Shown in pieces: positions 1 to 11,345 of a stretch of DNA of 64,000 nt. Origin of the DNA: Capra hircus. Lineage: Eukaryota; Chordata; Mammalia; Artiodactyla; Bovidae. The DNA lies in NCBI RefSeq assembly GCF_001704415.2, contig NW_017189517.1:10923167-10987166 (forward strand). The letters are read 5' to 3'. The translations under genes and the position numbers were made by a program. Numbering within the stretch: position 1 is the stretch's first letter; each line of letters opens with the position of its first letter. Below the pieces are notes generated by a model. It was not told the origin of the DNA and did not search any database. It saw only the letters and a list, made by a program, of their open reading frames with translations.

Positions 1-165
1 GTGGGTTGCCATTTCCTTCTCCAATGCATGAAAGTGAAAAGTGAAAGTGAAGTCGCTCAGTCGTATCTGACTCTTTGCGACCCCATGGACTGCAGCCTAC
101 CAGGCTCATCCATCCATGGGATTTTCCAGGCAAGAGTACTGGAGTGGGGTGCCATTGCTTTCTCC
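1..165 (-). mobile_element. Bov-A2-type SINE, cut by window start
   Basis: The reverse strand carries the ruminant Bov-A/Bov-tA body: the 'cgctcagtcg', 'ctctttgcgaccccatgg' and 'caggcaagagtactggagtg' blocks. The 'gttgccatttccttctcc' block occurs at both ends, as in the dimeric Bov-A2. It sits at the edge of an old L1 ORF2 fragment. The short open frame across it is SINE-derived and not a gene. Confidence 0.85.
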
Positions 166-294
166 ACTAGAAGTTCTAGTTAGTACAATAATGACAGAAA
201 AGAAAAGACATATAGATTTGAAAGGAAGAAATGAAACTTTCTATTTGCAGGTGGCATAATAATCTACATAGATAATCTCAAGGAATCTATTTTT

Positions 295-598
295 AAATTC
301 ATTTTATTCAAGTATAGTTGACTTACAGTGTTAGTCTCTGCTATACAAAAAAGTGAATCAGTTATATATATACATATATATATTGTATTCTTTTCCATTT
401 ATCACAGGATATTGAATAGTTTCCTGTGCTATACAGTAAGACCTTGTAGCTTATTCATTCTCTATATAATAGTTTGCATCTGCTAATCCTAAACTCCCAA
501 TCCTTTCCTCCCCCTCCTGACTCCCCCTTGGCAGCCACAAGTCTGTTCTCTATATCTATGAGTCTGTTTTATAGATAAGTTCAATTGTGTCATATTTT
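295..598 (-). mobile_element. L1 3' UTR fragment
   Basis: This is the reverse complement of the artiodactyl L1 3' end: 'agtatagttgacttacagtg', 'caggatattgaatag', 'ctatacagtaagaccttg' and 'gtttgcatctgctaatcc'. It begins next to a T-rich run, as expected for a minus-strand tail. It is flanked by AGGAATCT-type direct repeats at 281-294 and 599-615. Confidence 0.85.
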
Positions 599-607
599 AG
601 GAATCTT

Positions 608-903
608 CTCTTTTTCTTGGCTTCACTGGATCTTCATTGCTGTGCACAGGCTTACTCTAATTGTGGTGAGCAGAGGCTACTCTCTAGTTGTGGTACATAG
701 GCTTCTCATTGTGATGGCTTCTCTTGTTGTGGAGTATGAACTCTAGGGCATTCAGGCTTAGTAGTTGCAGCATGTGGGCTCAGTAGTTGTAAGGTATGGA
801 CTTAGTTGTCCCAAGGCATGTGGGATCTTCCTGGACCAGTAATTGAACCTGTGTCCCCTGCATTGGCAGGCAGATTCTTAACCACTGGACCACCAGGAAG
901 TCC
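608..903 (-). mobile_element. CHR-type tRNA(Glu)-derived SINE
   Basis: The minus strand carries the CHR body: 'ggcttctcattgtgatggct', 'tagttgcagcatgtgggctc' and 'ccactggaccaccaggaagt'. It follows directly on the L1 tail. It is flanked by AGGAATCT-type repeats at 599-615 and 904-917, so it entered at the same target as the L1 tail. Confidence 0.85.
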
Positions 904-1141
904 AGGAATCTATTTTTTTCACTTTTAAAACTAATAAGTCAGTTCAGCAAGGTCACAGAATAAACATTAAAAATCTGTTATGTTTCTATATACTGACAAT
1001 GAAACATGGGCACCAAAATAAAAAATATAATACCATTTAAAATTGCTAAAAAAATAAAGGCTTTGATATATACCTAACAAATATGCATAAGACTTATATA
1101 CTGAAAACTACAAAATGTTAATGAAAGAAAACAAAGAAGAG

Positions 1142-1272
1142 GGGAATTCCCTGGTGGTCCAGTGGTTAGGATGCCATGCTTTCACAGACAGGGGCCTGGG
1201 TTCAATCACTGTCGGGGGAACTAAGATCCCACAAGCTGCTCATGGCATGGCCAAAAAAAAAAAAAAAAAAAG
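1142..1272 (+). mobile_element. Short CHR/ART2-type SINE with poly(A)
   Basis: It begins 'ggggaattccctggtggtcc', contains 'gggaactaagatcccacaag', and ends in a run of about 19 A. It is inserted into the L1 ORF2 copy. Confidence 0.85.
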
Positions 1273-1378
1273 AAATTGAAAAAGATCTAAATAAATGGAG
1301 AGAAATGCCATGTTCCTGGATATGAAGACTCACCATAATAAAGATGTCAGTTCTCCTCAAAATGATATACAAGTTGGT

Positions 1379-3373
1379 TCAGTTCAGTTCAGTTCAGTCA
1401 CTCAGTCATGTCCGACTCTTTGTGACCCCATGAACCGCAGCACGCCAGGCCTCCCTGTCCATCATCAACTCCCAGAGTTTACGGAAACTCATGTCCATTG
1501 AGTTGGAGATGCCATCCAACCATCTTATCCTCTGTCAGCCCCTTCTCCTTCCGCTTTCAGTCTTTCCCAGCATCAGGGTCTTTTCTAATGAGTCAGTTCT
1601 TTGCGTGAGGTGGCCAAAGTATTGGAGTTTCAGCTTCAGCATCAGTCCTTCCAATGAACACCCAGGACTGATTTCCTTTAGGATGGACAGGTTAGATCTC
1701 CTTTTAGTCCAAGGGACTCTCAAGAGTTTTATCCAACATCACAGTTCAAAAGCATCAATTCTTTAGCACTCAGCTTTCTTTATAGTCCAACTCTCACATC
1801 CATACATGACTAGTGGAAAAACTATAGCTTGACTAGATGGACCTTTGTTGGCAAAGTAATGTCTCTGCTTTTTACTATGCTGTCTAGGTCGGTCATAACT
1901 TTCCTTCCAAGGAGCAAGTGTCTTCTAATGTCATGGCTGCAATCACCATCTGCAGTGATTTTGGAGCCCCCAAAAATAAAGTCAGCCACTGCTTCCACTG
2001 TTTCCCCATCCACTTGCCATGAAGTGATGGGACCAGATGCCATGATCTTTGTTTTCTGAATGTTGAGCTTTAAGCCAACTTTTCCACTCTCCTCTTTCAC
2101 TTTCATCAAGAGACTCTTTAGTTTTTCTTTGCTTTCTGCTATAAGGGTGGTGTCATCTGCATTACTGATATTTCTCCCAGCAATCTTAATTCTAGCTTGT
2201 GCTTCATCCAGTCCTAAATTTCGCATGATGTACTCTGCATATAAGTAAAATAAGCAGAGTGACAATATACGGCCTTGTCATACTCCTTTCCCAATTTTGA
2301 ACCAGTCTGTTGTTCCATGTCTGGTTCTAACTGTTGCTTCTTGACCTGCATGCAGATTTCTCAGGAGGTAGGTAAGGTGGTCTGGTATTCCCATCTCTTT
2401 CAGAATTTTCCACAGTTTGTTGTGATCCACACAGTCAAAGCCTTTGGCATAGTCAGCAAAGCAGACATAGATGTTTCTCTGGAACTCTCTTGCTTTTTTG
2501 ATGATCCAGCGGATGTTGGCAATTGGATCTCCGGTTCCTCTGTCTTTTCTAAATCCAGCTTAAACATCTGGAAATTCATGGTTCACCTACTGTTGAAACC
2601 TGGCTTGGAGAATTTTGAGCATTAGTTTGCTAGTGTGTGAGATGAGTGCAACTGTGTGGTAGTTGGAACATTCTTTGGCATTGCTCTTCTTTGGGATTGG
2701 AATGAAAACTGACCTTTTCCAGTCTTGTGGCCATTGCTTAGTTTTCCAAATTTGCTGGCATACTGAGTGCAGCACTTTCACAGCATTATCTTTTAGGATT
2801 TGAAATAGCTGAACTGGAATTCTATCACCTCCACTAGCTTTATTCATAGTGATGCTGCCTAAGGCCCACTTGACTTTGCATCCCAGGATGTCTGGCTCTA
2901 GGTGCGTGATCACACCATCATGATTATCTGGGTCATTAAGATCTTTTTTGTATAGTTCTTCTGTGTATTCTTGCCACCTCTTAACATCTTCTTCTTCTGT
3001 TAGTTCCATACCGTTTCTGTCCTTTATTGTGCCCATCTTTGCATGAAACATTCCCTTGGTGTCTTTAATTTTCTTGAAGAGATCTCTAGTCCTTGCCATT
3101 CTATTGTTTTCCTCTATTTCTTTGCACTGATCACTGAGGAAGGCTTTCTTATCTCTCCTTGCTATTCATTGGAACTCTGCATTCAAATGGGTATATCTTC
3201 CCCTTTCTCCTTTGCCTTTTGCTTCTCTTCTTTTCTCAGCTATTTGTAAGGCCTTCTCAGACAACCATTTTTTGCCCTTTTGCATTTCGTTTTCTTGGGG
3301 ATGGTCTTGATCACTGCCTCCTGTACAATGTCTCGAAAATCCGTCCATAGTTCTTCAGTTGGTAGTTCATAAT
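1379..3373 (-). mobile_element. BovB (RTE) LINE, 5'-truncated, about 2 kb
   Basis: The 3' end of this minus-strand element is the 'ttcagttcagttcagtcact' block. The interior encodes broken reverse-transcriptase and C-terminal peptides: a 147-residue open stretch at 1822-2265 with an ADD core (...ISNADDTTLI...) and a 170-residue stretch at 2587-3099 with 'MARTRDLFKKIKDTKGMFHA'. Position 1 of the YADD-type motif reads N, and several stops and frame changes separate the stretches, so the element is inactive. An exact 9-bp target duplication, CAAGTTGGT, flanks it at 1370-1378 and 3374-3382. Confidence 0.93.
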
Positions 3374-3576
3374 CAAGTTGGTAGCTCCTAATTTACAAGT
3401 TAGTAGTTCCTAATAAAAATCTCAGCAAGACTTTTGTAGAATTTTGTCTAAAATTTATTCAAAAAGTCAAAGGAACTAGAATAGCTAAAACAATTTTGAA
3501 AAAAGCAAAAAAGAAAAAAAAAAAGGAAAGAATCAGTTGGCCCTACTATGTATCTTAAGTAATCAAGACTATGGTA

Positions 3577-3708
3577 GGGACTTCCCTGGTGGTACAGTGG
3601 CTAAGACTCTGAGCTCCCAATGCAGCGGGCCTGGGTTCGATTCCTCGTCAAGGAACTAGCTCCCATATGCCACAACTAAGGCCCAGCACAACCAAATAAA
3701 TATTTTTT
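3577..3708 (+). mobile_element. CHR-type SINE in L1
   Basis: It contains 'gggacttccctggtgg' and 'gggcctgggttcgattcctc', with an 'aaccaaataaat' tail. A 12-bp target duplication with two mismatches (AAGACTATGGTA at 3565-3576, AAGCCTGTGGTA at 3709-3720) brackets it. Confidence 0.88.
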
Positions 3709-3837
3709 AAGCCTGTGGTATTGGCAGGAGGATATGTAGACCAACATATCTGAATAGAATCCAGAATACACCCACATAAATATGCTCAACTGATTTTTTT
3801 TTAACTGTAAATACAATTCAATGAAGGAAAGATGGCA

Positions 3838-4061
3838 TTTTCAATAAATGGTGCTGGAGAAGTTGGATATCTATGGTCAAAATAAAAGAACCTTGTATTA
3901 GAGTTCTTTAGTGAAACATAGCCAATAAACTGTGTGTGCTTGTGTAGAGACTGTGTGTGTATAGAAAGAATGTGGGTATGTGTGTGTATATATATATGTA
4001 TGTATGTATGTATATGTGTGTATATACATACATCCAATTTCTCCAGCACCATTTATTGAAA
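3838..4061. repeat. Inverted repeat of L1 ORF2 arms around a TATG/TG microsatellite
   Basis: The left arm 3838-3868 and right arm 4031-4061 are reverse complements over about 30 bases with one or two mismatches. Both are the L1 ORF2 'aataaatggtgctggaga' segment. The 162-bp spacer holds a (TG/TATG)n tract at about 3945-4030. Confidence 0.85.
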
Positions 4062-4104
4062 AGACTATCCACCTTTCCTTCTTTGAATTCCATTTGTACT
4101 TTAC

Positions 4105-4480
4105 ATATATACAGAAAGAAAGAGAGAGATGTTTATTTTAAGAAATTGGCTCATGCAATTGTGGATACTGGCAAGTCCAAATCTGCAAGTCAGGCCAGCA
4201 GGCTGGAGACCCAGGGAAGAGTTGATATTGCAGCTCTAATCTGAAGGTAGTCTTCTAACTGCCTCTTCCTTGGGGGAGGTCAATCTTTTTCTTAAAGCCT
4301 TTGACTGATTGGATCAAGCCCACCTATATTTTGGAAGGTAATCTGCCTTATAGTCTATTGAATTGAATGTTAATCTTTTCTAAAAATAAAAAATACCTTC
4401 ACAGCAACATTCAGCTGTTTTACCACACATCTGGGCACCATGGCCTAGCCAAGTTGACACATAAAATTATTCATCAAAAA
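4105..4480 (-). repeat. Ancient interspersed repeat, family not assigned
   Basis: The text 'aagaaattggctcatgcaat', 'ggctggagacccagggaag', 'tgggcaccatggcctagcc' matches a repeat I recognise from mammalian genomes but cannot name with certainty; an LTR of ERVL-MaLR type is possible. It has no coding content. The strand is tentative. Confidence 0.5.
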
Positions 4481-4494
4481 CCTCATCCTAAGTC

Positions 4495-5440
4495 TCATAA
4501 CATACAAAGATTAAGTCAAAAGTATCACAGACTTACATGTAAAACTAAAATTTTTAAAAACAAACAGCAAATATTCAGGACCTAGGACTAGGGGAAAAGT
4601 GCATAGACTTGACATCAAAAGCACAATACAGAAAATGAAAAACCAATAAATTGAACCTGATCAAAATTTAAAACTTTTCCTCCATGAAAGGTCCTGTTAA
4701 AGAGGATGAAAATACAACCTATAAAATGGGAGAAAACATATGTAAACCATACATCTGACAAATGACTCATATCTAGAATATATGAAGAACTTTTAAAAAA
4801 CTCAACAGTGAAGAAAACAGACAATCCAACCAGAAAATGGGTAAAGGACATAAAGACACATTTCACCAAAGAGGAAATACAGATGGTAAATACACAGGAT
4901 GTTCACCATCATTAACCATTAGGGAAATGCAAACTTAGACAATGAAATGTTATTAATACTACACCCCTATTAGAACAATTGAATAAAAAGCAGTGACAAT
5001 ACCAAATACTGGCGAGAATGTGGAAAAACCAGAACTCTCTGATATTGTGGGTGGGAAAGTGAAATGCTGCGGCCACTCTGGAAAATAGTTTGGCAGTTTC
5101 CTATAAAACTAAACATGCAATTATCATAGGACCCAGAAATCACACCCCTGGACATTTATCCCAGAGAAATGAAAACTAATGCCCCTATAAAGTCTTGTAC
5201 ATTAATGTTTACAGCTTATACCTTTCCCTGTAATGGCCCCAAACTGAAAACAACCAAAATGTCCTTTGATAGATGAACAGTTAGGCAAACTCTGGGTGTG
5301 ATGAAAAGGAATGTACAACAACTGGGATGGACCTCAAGGGTATTATCCTGAGTGGCAAAACTGTTTGCATCAAGATCTCCACCCCTCACTCTGTAGTCCC
5401 CGTACCCCACCACTCCAGTTGCAAACATTCTAGATTCAGT
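4495..5440 (+). mobile_element. L1 ORF2 3' end and start of 3' UTR, degenerate
   Basis: Runs such as 'aaatgggtaaaggacataaa', 'gaaatgcaaact' and 'gaatgtggaaaaaccagaac' belong to the last part of L1 ORF2. No intact frame remains. It is probably a continuation of the upstream L1 copy, displaced by the 4.1-4.5 kb repeat. Confidence 0.75.
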
Positions 5441-5534
5441 TCCCTAAGATTCAAAAGATAAATTGATAAAAATAAGCACCCTGGTGATTTCAATTTTGTG
5501 GCAGTGTATGAGGAATGGTAGTTTCTAAAGTAAT

Positions 5535-5938
5535 ATATTTTATTTATTTATTTATGGCTGCACTGGGTCTTTGTTGCTGCGCATGTGCTTTCTATTTTTC
5601 AATTCATTTATTTTAATTGGAGGATAATTATTTTACAATATTTGACGGTTTTTGCTATACATCAATGAGCTTTCTCTAATTTGGGCGAGCAGGGGCTACT
5701 CTCGAGTTGCAGTGCACGGGCTTCTCATTGTGATGGCTTCTCTTGTTGCAGAGCATGGGCTTTAGGGCATGCAGGCTTCAGTAGCTGCAGCTCCAATTTT
5801 CTAGATCACAGGCTCAGTAGTTGTGGTGTACAGGTTTAGTTGCCCCACAGTATGTGGAATCTTCCAGGATCAGGGATCGAACCCATGTCCCCTGCATTCG
5901 CAGGCAAATTCTTAATCACCGGACAGCCAGGGAGATCC
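5535..5938 (-). mobile_element. CHR-type SINE carrying a nested L1 tail
   Basis: The minus-strand CHR body runs from 'ggctgcactgggtctttg' to 'gcagccagggagatc'-like end text. A 10-bp target duplication, CTAAAG(T/C)AAT, lies at 5525-5534 and 5939-5948. A 75-bp L1 3'-end piece (5594-5668) interrupts it. Confidence 0.88.
5594..5668 (-). mobile_element. 75-bp L1 3'-end insertion inside the CHR SINE
   Basis: The text 'ttaattggaggataattatt' and 'tttttgctatacatcaatga' is the reverse complement of the ruminant L1 3' terminus. An exact 7-bp duplication, GCTTTCT, flanks it (5587-5593 and 5669-5675). Confidence 0.82.
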
Positions 5939-5948
5939 CTAAAGCAAT

Positions 5949-6440
5949 GTTTCTTAAATATTATCATTATATTCCCACATCTACATGACACACACTCATG
6001 CACGCATATACATAACCAGGATGTTGGGCTTTTCATGCTGTCTTATCTCTCTTGCCTCATTTTCAAAGATGAAAGATAGAAACCTACCCAAGCTGTATTC
6101 AGATGAGGGGAGAAAGTAAGGGCTGGTGGCAGCGTAGGGGAAAGAGTAGCAGGAAAGAGAGGAAGATAAACCTGATAAGAGTTGAAGGGGATGGCTTGTG
6201 CTAGCCTGTGCTGCAGCTCTGTAGCTTTGGTCTTGGTCATTCTGTTGACATGTGCTCACTATCTCCCCATCTGCAACCCCAGTTCAGAGTCTGAGAACTG
6301 GTGTGGAAATGGCCCTTCTTCAGGGAGGCCTTAGGCCAGACCCCAAGACTAAGTTAGATCCTTGTGTTACACACTCTCACAGCACTTGAATCTGACCTTG
6401 GTGTCATTTATCACAATTTTAGTTACATGTTTTTGAGGCT
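5949..6440. other. Unique non-coding sequence
   Basis: I recognise no repeat, exon or RNA gene here. Short open frames on the minus strand (about 5996-6259) lack any family resemblance. Confidence 0.5.
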
Positions 6441-6441
6441 A

Positions 6442-6702
6442 GGCAATGGCACCCCACTCCAGCACTCTTGCCTGGAAAATCCCATGGATGGAGGAGCCTG
6501 GTGGGCTGCAGTCCATGGGGTCGCTAAGAGTCAGACACAACTGAGCGACTTCACTTTCACTTTTCACTTTCACGCATTGGAGAAGGAAATGGCAACCCAC
6601 TCCAGTGTTCTTGCCTGGAGAATCCCAGGGATGGGGGAGCCTGGTGGGCTATAGTCCATGGGATTACAAAGAGTTGGACATGACTGAGCAACTTCACTTT
6701 CA
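6442..6702 (+). mobile_element. Bov-A2 SINE (dimeric)
   Basis: Two head-to-tail copies of the Bov-A unit are visible. Each contains a 'ccactccag...cttgcctgg' block and a 'gtccatgggg/gattac' block, joined by 'cttttcactttcac'. The second copy starts with 'ggagaaggaaatggcaaccc'. Confidence 0.92.
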
Positions 6703-6716
6703 CAAGCATCCAACAA

Positions 6717-6944
6717 GGCTTCCCAGGTGGTGCTAGTAGTAAAGAACCTGCCTCCAAATGCAAGAGACATAAGAGATGTGAGTTCGATCCCTGAGTCAGG
6801 AAGATCCCCTGGAGAAGAGCATGGCAAACCACTGCAGTATTCTTGCTTGGAGAATCCCATGGACAGAGGGGCCTTTCTGGCTATGGTCCATAGGGTTGCC
6901 AAGAGTTGGACCCAAATGAAGTGACTTATCATGCATGCATGCAG
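6717..6944 (+). mobile_element. Bov-tA SINE
   Basis: A tRNA-like head ('ggcttcccaggtggtgctag...gttcgatccctgagtcagg') is joined to a Bov-A body ('ggagaatcccatggacagag'). It ends in a short ATGC repeat. Confidence 0.9.
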
Positions 6945-7139
6945 GCATCTGACATACTAGTGTTACTAAAAGGTGCTCAGTACGTATTTGTTAGATGAAT
7001 GAAGAGGAAGAGGGTAGCAAGATTCTCATTGAATTAAACATAGTTACTGAAAACCATTTTAAGAAAAATAAACTTTGATTTGTATTTATTTTCTTTATTA
7101 TGAAAATAGGAAAAAATATTACTTATTCCCCATGTCACA

Positions 7140-7360
7140 TTGTGTGCTGTGCTAAGTCGCTTCAGTCGTGTCTGACTTTGTGACCTCATAGACTGTAGCC
7201 CGCCAGGCTCCTCTGTCCATGGAATTCTCCAGGCAAGAATACTGGGGTGGGTTGCCATTTCCTTATCCAGGGGATCTTCCCGACCCAGGAATCGAACCCG
7301 TGTCTCTTACGTATCCTGCATTGGCAGGTGGGTTCTTTATCACTAGCACCTCCTGGGAAG
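7140..7360 (-). mobile_element. Bov-tA SINE
   Basis: The minus-strand copy shows the Bov-A body followed by the tRNA-like head ('gatcttcccgacccaggaat...ggcaggtgggttctttatca'). Confidence 0.9.
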
Positions 7361-10300
7361 TCACACTGGATAGACTGAATAGATATGGAGAAACTCTGGA
7401 GTAAAAAACACTATTCAAGTCCATGGGCTAATGATAATAAAGCACAGGCTCCCTACCTATTGAGTTTGGGGAGCCATTGTACATTCTTTCCATGGAATCT
7501 AGGCCCTGGAGATGCTATGTATGACAATGTGTCCACCTCTAGGAGGCTTCTTTCCACCCACCAGGGATCTCTCCAAATCACCCAGCAGGAGCCAGAGCCA
7601 GGTTAGAGTGCCTGCCCAGGCTACATAAGGACTGTTAGGGATCAAAAATTATGGTTTCCATTACCTTTATTTATTTCCCCCATGGGAATAACTGAGTTAA
7701 GTTGAGTGAGCACAAAAGATTTGAGAAAAGAGTTTCCTTTAGACTTTGACCCTGGAACCCAAATACTGTTTCCCATGCTTCTCCAAGTTTCCATTCCCTG
7801 TCACTCACATAGGAGCCCCCCTCCCCACCAGCCAGCAAGGAAGCCAGATTTTTCCAGTGGGAGGAATTGCAAGGGGGGTGCAGATGTTCCACGTCAGTAC
7901 ATTTCAAGGACAGGTCCAACCTGTTTAGCCTTTAACTCATAAACTTGCCTTTTCTTCTCAATATACCATGATCCAGCCCCAGGCCACCCGGGCTCCCCTC
8001 AACCCCCAGTCCCTTAGGGGAAACAAGGTCCTTGCTGGCTGAATTTCACATGCAATTCCCAAGTTACAATGAACACTGCTCTCCTCATGGCCACCTGACA
8101 CCAGAGCGGTTGCTCAACCCTCCCTCATTCCCATGCCTGCAGGGCTGGAATTAACTTGGTTCCCTGGGCCCCTGACTAAATCAACTATTTCCCAAGGTGC
8201 CCTTCTGCTTTCTACTGCTCTTGATTGATTTCATCCCGAGTTTCTATTCCCTTCCTCCAGCTTGAGCTTTCTACATCCTTGAGGATTCTCCCCTTGCCTG
8301 TCATACTCAAGTGGACTGTTTTCTCATAATGCCCCTCCCCACACCTGGCCCAGGCTCTTGTTTGGATTCAGGAGTGGTCCTTTACCCATCAGCAACTGGC
8401 AATCACCAAACACACACAGTTTCCTGAAATCACCTCAGTGTCCCCTGCCAAGAGCATCTAATTCCAGAACACACAGAACAGGGCAGATGCCTGTAGAAAA
8501 AAAAAAAGGCAAGATACAAATATTACCAAGCTTTCTGATGAGAGTGGTTTTCAGCAAAATAGCTTGAACTGGGAATGGCTAATCAAATCATAATCCATGA
8601 AAATCTACTCAAGGACATTTTACAACGCTTTCCTAGGAGCATTCTCTGAGAATACAAGTATCAGAACTTTATACATTGGGCTTATTTCTAGGCCTGACCA
8701 CATTTTTTAAGCAGGGAAAGTGTTACCAGTTCAGAAAACCAAGAAATGTGTTGGCATTTGATTTATTCTGCATGAAACTTGCTCCTTTTTCTAGTTTGGA
8801 GGTTAAGCAGGGGGACGGAAAGGACAACGACATTGATGTTGATACCTGTCCCCTTCCCTACCCCCATCTGCTACCTTGAAACCTAGCGGGTCTCCTAAAT
8901 AAGCTGATGTGCCAGGCAAGGCCCATTGTAAGTAGCACATGAATGAAGTGAGAGAGAAAGGAAACTTAGGAAGGCTCAGAGAGCCCTTAGTGGGGTGTTG
9001 GGCATATTGTGAGCGCACAGTCAATGTTAGAGGTGCTGAGGAGGAAGGAGAAGTGATACGGAACCAATGGCCAGATGACCTTGGATCCTACTGGAAAGAA
9101 GGGGTCTGACAGCCAGTGTCTCTTTGCCCAGGCACTCTGCCTTTCCAGCCGTGGCCCCTCAGGTTGAACAGCTGAGACTTTGTTCCCAGACTCACAGGTG
9201 TTCAGTCCCGCACACCTGGATGGAATGTGGTTCTCACCTTCTTGCAGTTGCTGAGTTGCTCTGAGGGAAATGCTGTACATTTTTTCAAAGGGAGCCTGCA
9301 CTTATATTTGCTCACAGTGAATTTTAAAATTCAGAAGATGAAGAGCTTGTTGACTAACTAAATATGTCTGTTTGGGTCCATTTGTGGCCCCTCCCAGGCA
9401 GAGGCCTCCCCCTCCCGTGGCTGTGGGCTCCAGAAGCAGGGTGGACAGTGGGGTATGAATATGTGAGTCGTTGGTCTTCTTGGACCCCAAACATATTTAC
9501 AGAGCACAGGATTTACAGTCAAAAAGGGTTTTTTTTAAAAAAAACACAAGTGGGCAAATCCTAGATACTCTCTATGTATGCAAACCTCCTTTCCAACAGT
9601 TATGAAAGGACATTCTAAACTTTAAATGAGAACCCTGTTGGCGAAGCTCCACCCAAACATCGCGTTGAAAGGAAGGAGATCACATAAGAATTGCTACCTT
9701 CAGGACCTGAAGTCTCCCCAGTAATGCTGTGACTCCAGAAGTAGGCAAGGGTCCTTGTTATAGCCCTGGCTCACTTCCCCACCGCTGTTCATCTCACGTC
9801 AAAGCATAAGCTGGTAATGTACACCAAGGGATAGAATTCGACCCAGGGTCAGGTCAACTTGAACAGTTCTGCACAGAAGTCCAACTTTAAATTCTACCCT
9901 CTGTGGAAGCAGTCCCCTCCTGCAGCTGCTCACTCCCAGCTGCCCAGCCAGCTGCCACCAGGCCAAAATTATCCCTACCTCGGGGTCCTCTCCACACATT
10001 GCCTAGGGCTCATATGCTGACCCATTAGCTGGAATTGCCCACAGTGAAAGTCAGCTCTGATTTTCACTTATATATATATATTTGTAACTATAAAAGGGCA
10101 ACTTAGAGATACCCCTCACCCTCAGCATATGTGGAATGAGATAATACAAAAGCTTGCTGAGTCAAACCCCAAGAACCAAATCGAGCCAGAGATGATGTGA
10201 ATGTGGAACCAATCAAAAGTTTCCTGGCTTAGAAAGGCCTGGCTTAATGGTTCTCTTTAAAATATTTTTAAAATTTTCAATCATGTAGGATGGAATCCTC

Positions 10301-11270
10301 ACACTCTTTTTCCAGATCCTTGGTGGTGGTGGTGGATTTTTTTTTTTCTTTTCAAGATATTGAGCCTGTTTCTATGTGTCATTAGCAGAATTTGTGGGCA
10401 ACAGGAGATTGGGTGTGACATTGAGGCTGGGAGTCCCGGGCAGCAAGAGGTCGAGAATCAAGGATTCAGGATCAAATCACTGTTGCTTCTGTAGTGAGAG
10501 GTTGTCACCCAGGCAATTAAGTGTATATTAATTTTCCAGCAATGTAGTTTGACAATCAGCACATCAAATAAAATATTTCACACCCAGGAAAGGCCAAATC
10601 ACATTCCTGCATGTGTGTCCTTAAGTGGTGTTTTTATGGAAGGAAACTTTCTTTGAAACAAATGTCAGAACAGCAGTTGAGCTTATGAAAGGCACTGAGA
10701 AGCCATGGCACAGAGGTTTTAAGACATTGCAGGTAAAAAGCACAGTCCTCCACCTCAGTGCCTTGCACGGTCGTCACACACGTTTGATGCTTGGATGGCC
10801 CATCTCTGTGTACAGGTGTCCTCACTCACTTGCACATCGTTCACAGCAAAACCTGGTAATCAGACTGCTTGTGTATGAGAAATGGAAGTGGCTGGCGGAT
10901 TGGTCATCTGGTCCCCCAACTGCTCAGCCTCAGGACAAGAAGGGATCACAATGCTGTATGGGATTCTATCTGCACATCCCTGGATGAGCAAGGAAATTAA
11001 GCTGTTTTCTTACACAGCTGAGAGATTCAGGTGCTGTGAACCCCAAGTGGAGAGCTTCGATCCACCACCACACTTCTGTCTGGGTTTCTTGGAGGGGGTG
11101 TGATGGGTATTTGCCGGTAACCTGTGCCTGAGAAGGAGATTAGGGTTGGCCTTGGTCCCCTGCCTGGGGAGGCCCCTGCGATTGAGAGATATTGTGGTAC
11201 ATCATCAGGAAAAGGTTGCCACAAATCTCATTTCTGTCTCTGCCTTCCCAGATGCCTGACCACCGCCTCT
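7361..11270. other. Unique, repeat-poor non-coding block
   Basis: Nearly 4 kb in which I recognise no SINE, LINE, LTR or exon. The (TA) run near 10,070 and (GTG)n near 10,325 are simple sequence. Open frames here are under 125 codons, overlap on both strands and resemble no known family. It may be PLAC1 intron or intergenic DNA. Confidence 0.5.
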
Positions 11271-11271
11271 T

Positions 11272-11345
11272 TTTTTTCATTCATTTGTACATACATTCCT
11301 CAAGTATTTACCGAACACCTATTTCAGGCATAAGCCTGGGCTCGC
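11272..11345 (-). repeat. L2 3'-end fragment
   Basis: The text 'ttcattcatttgtac...caagtatttaccgaacacct' matches the reverse complement of the L2 tail. It is short and diverged. Confidence 0.5.

Larger units (their letters stand above)
166..3900 (+). mobile_element. Old L1 ORF2 fragment, split by five insertions
   Basis: Pieces at about 166-294, 918-1141, 1273-1378, 3383-3576 and 3709-3900 read in order as the 3' half of L1 ORF2. Recognisable stretches include 'gacttatatactgaaaac', 'gatctaaataaatgg' and 'aataaatggtgctggaga'. The pieces are separated by an L1 tail, CHR SINEs and a BovB element. No piece keeps an intact frame, so this is a dead copy. It is older than all the ruminant elements inserted in it. 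Confidence 0.8.

Noticed and set aside
1822..3099. Long minus-strand open frames with reverse-transcriptase-like text
   Set aside because: They are relics inside a truncated BovB LINE with flanking target duplication; not host genes or a retron.
3940..4030. Possible CRISPR-like or regulatory tandem array
   Set aside because: It is a TG/TATG microsatellite with no spacer structure.
6364..6932. Overlapping open frames of 65-120 codons on both strands
   Set aside because: They translate Bov-A2 and Bov-tA SINEs; the same peptides recur at every SINE in the window.
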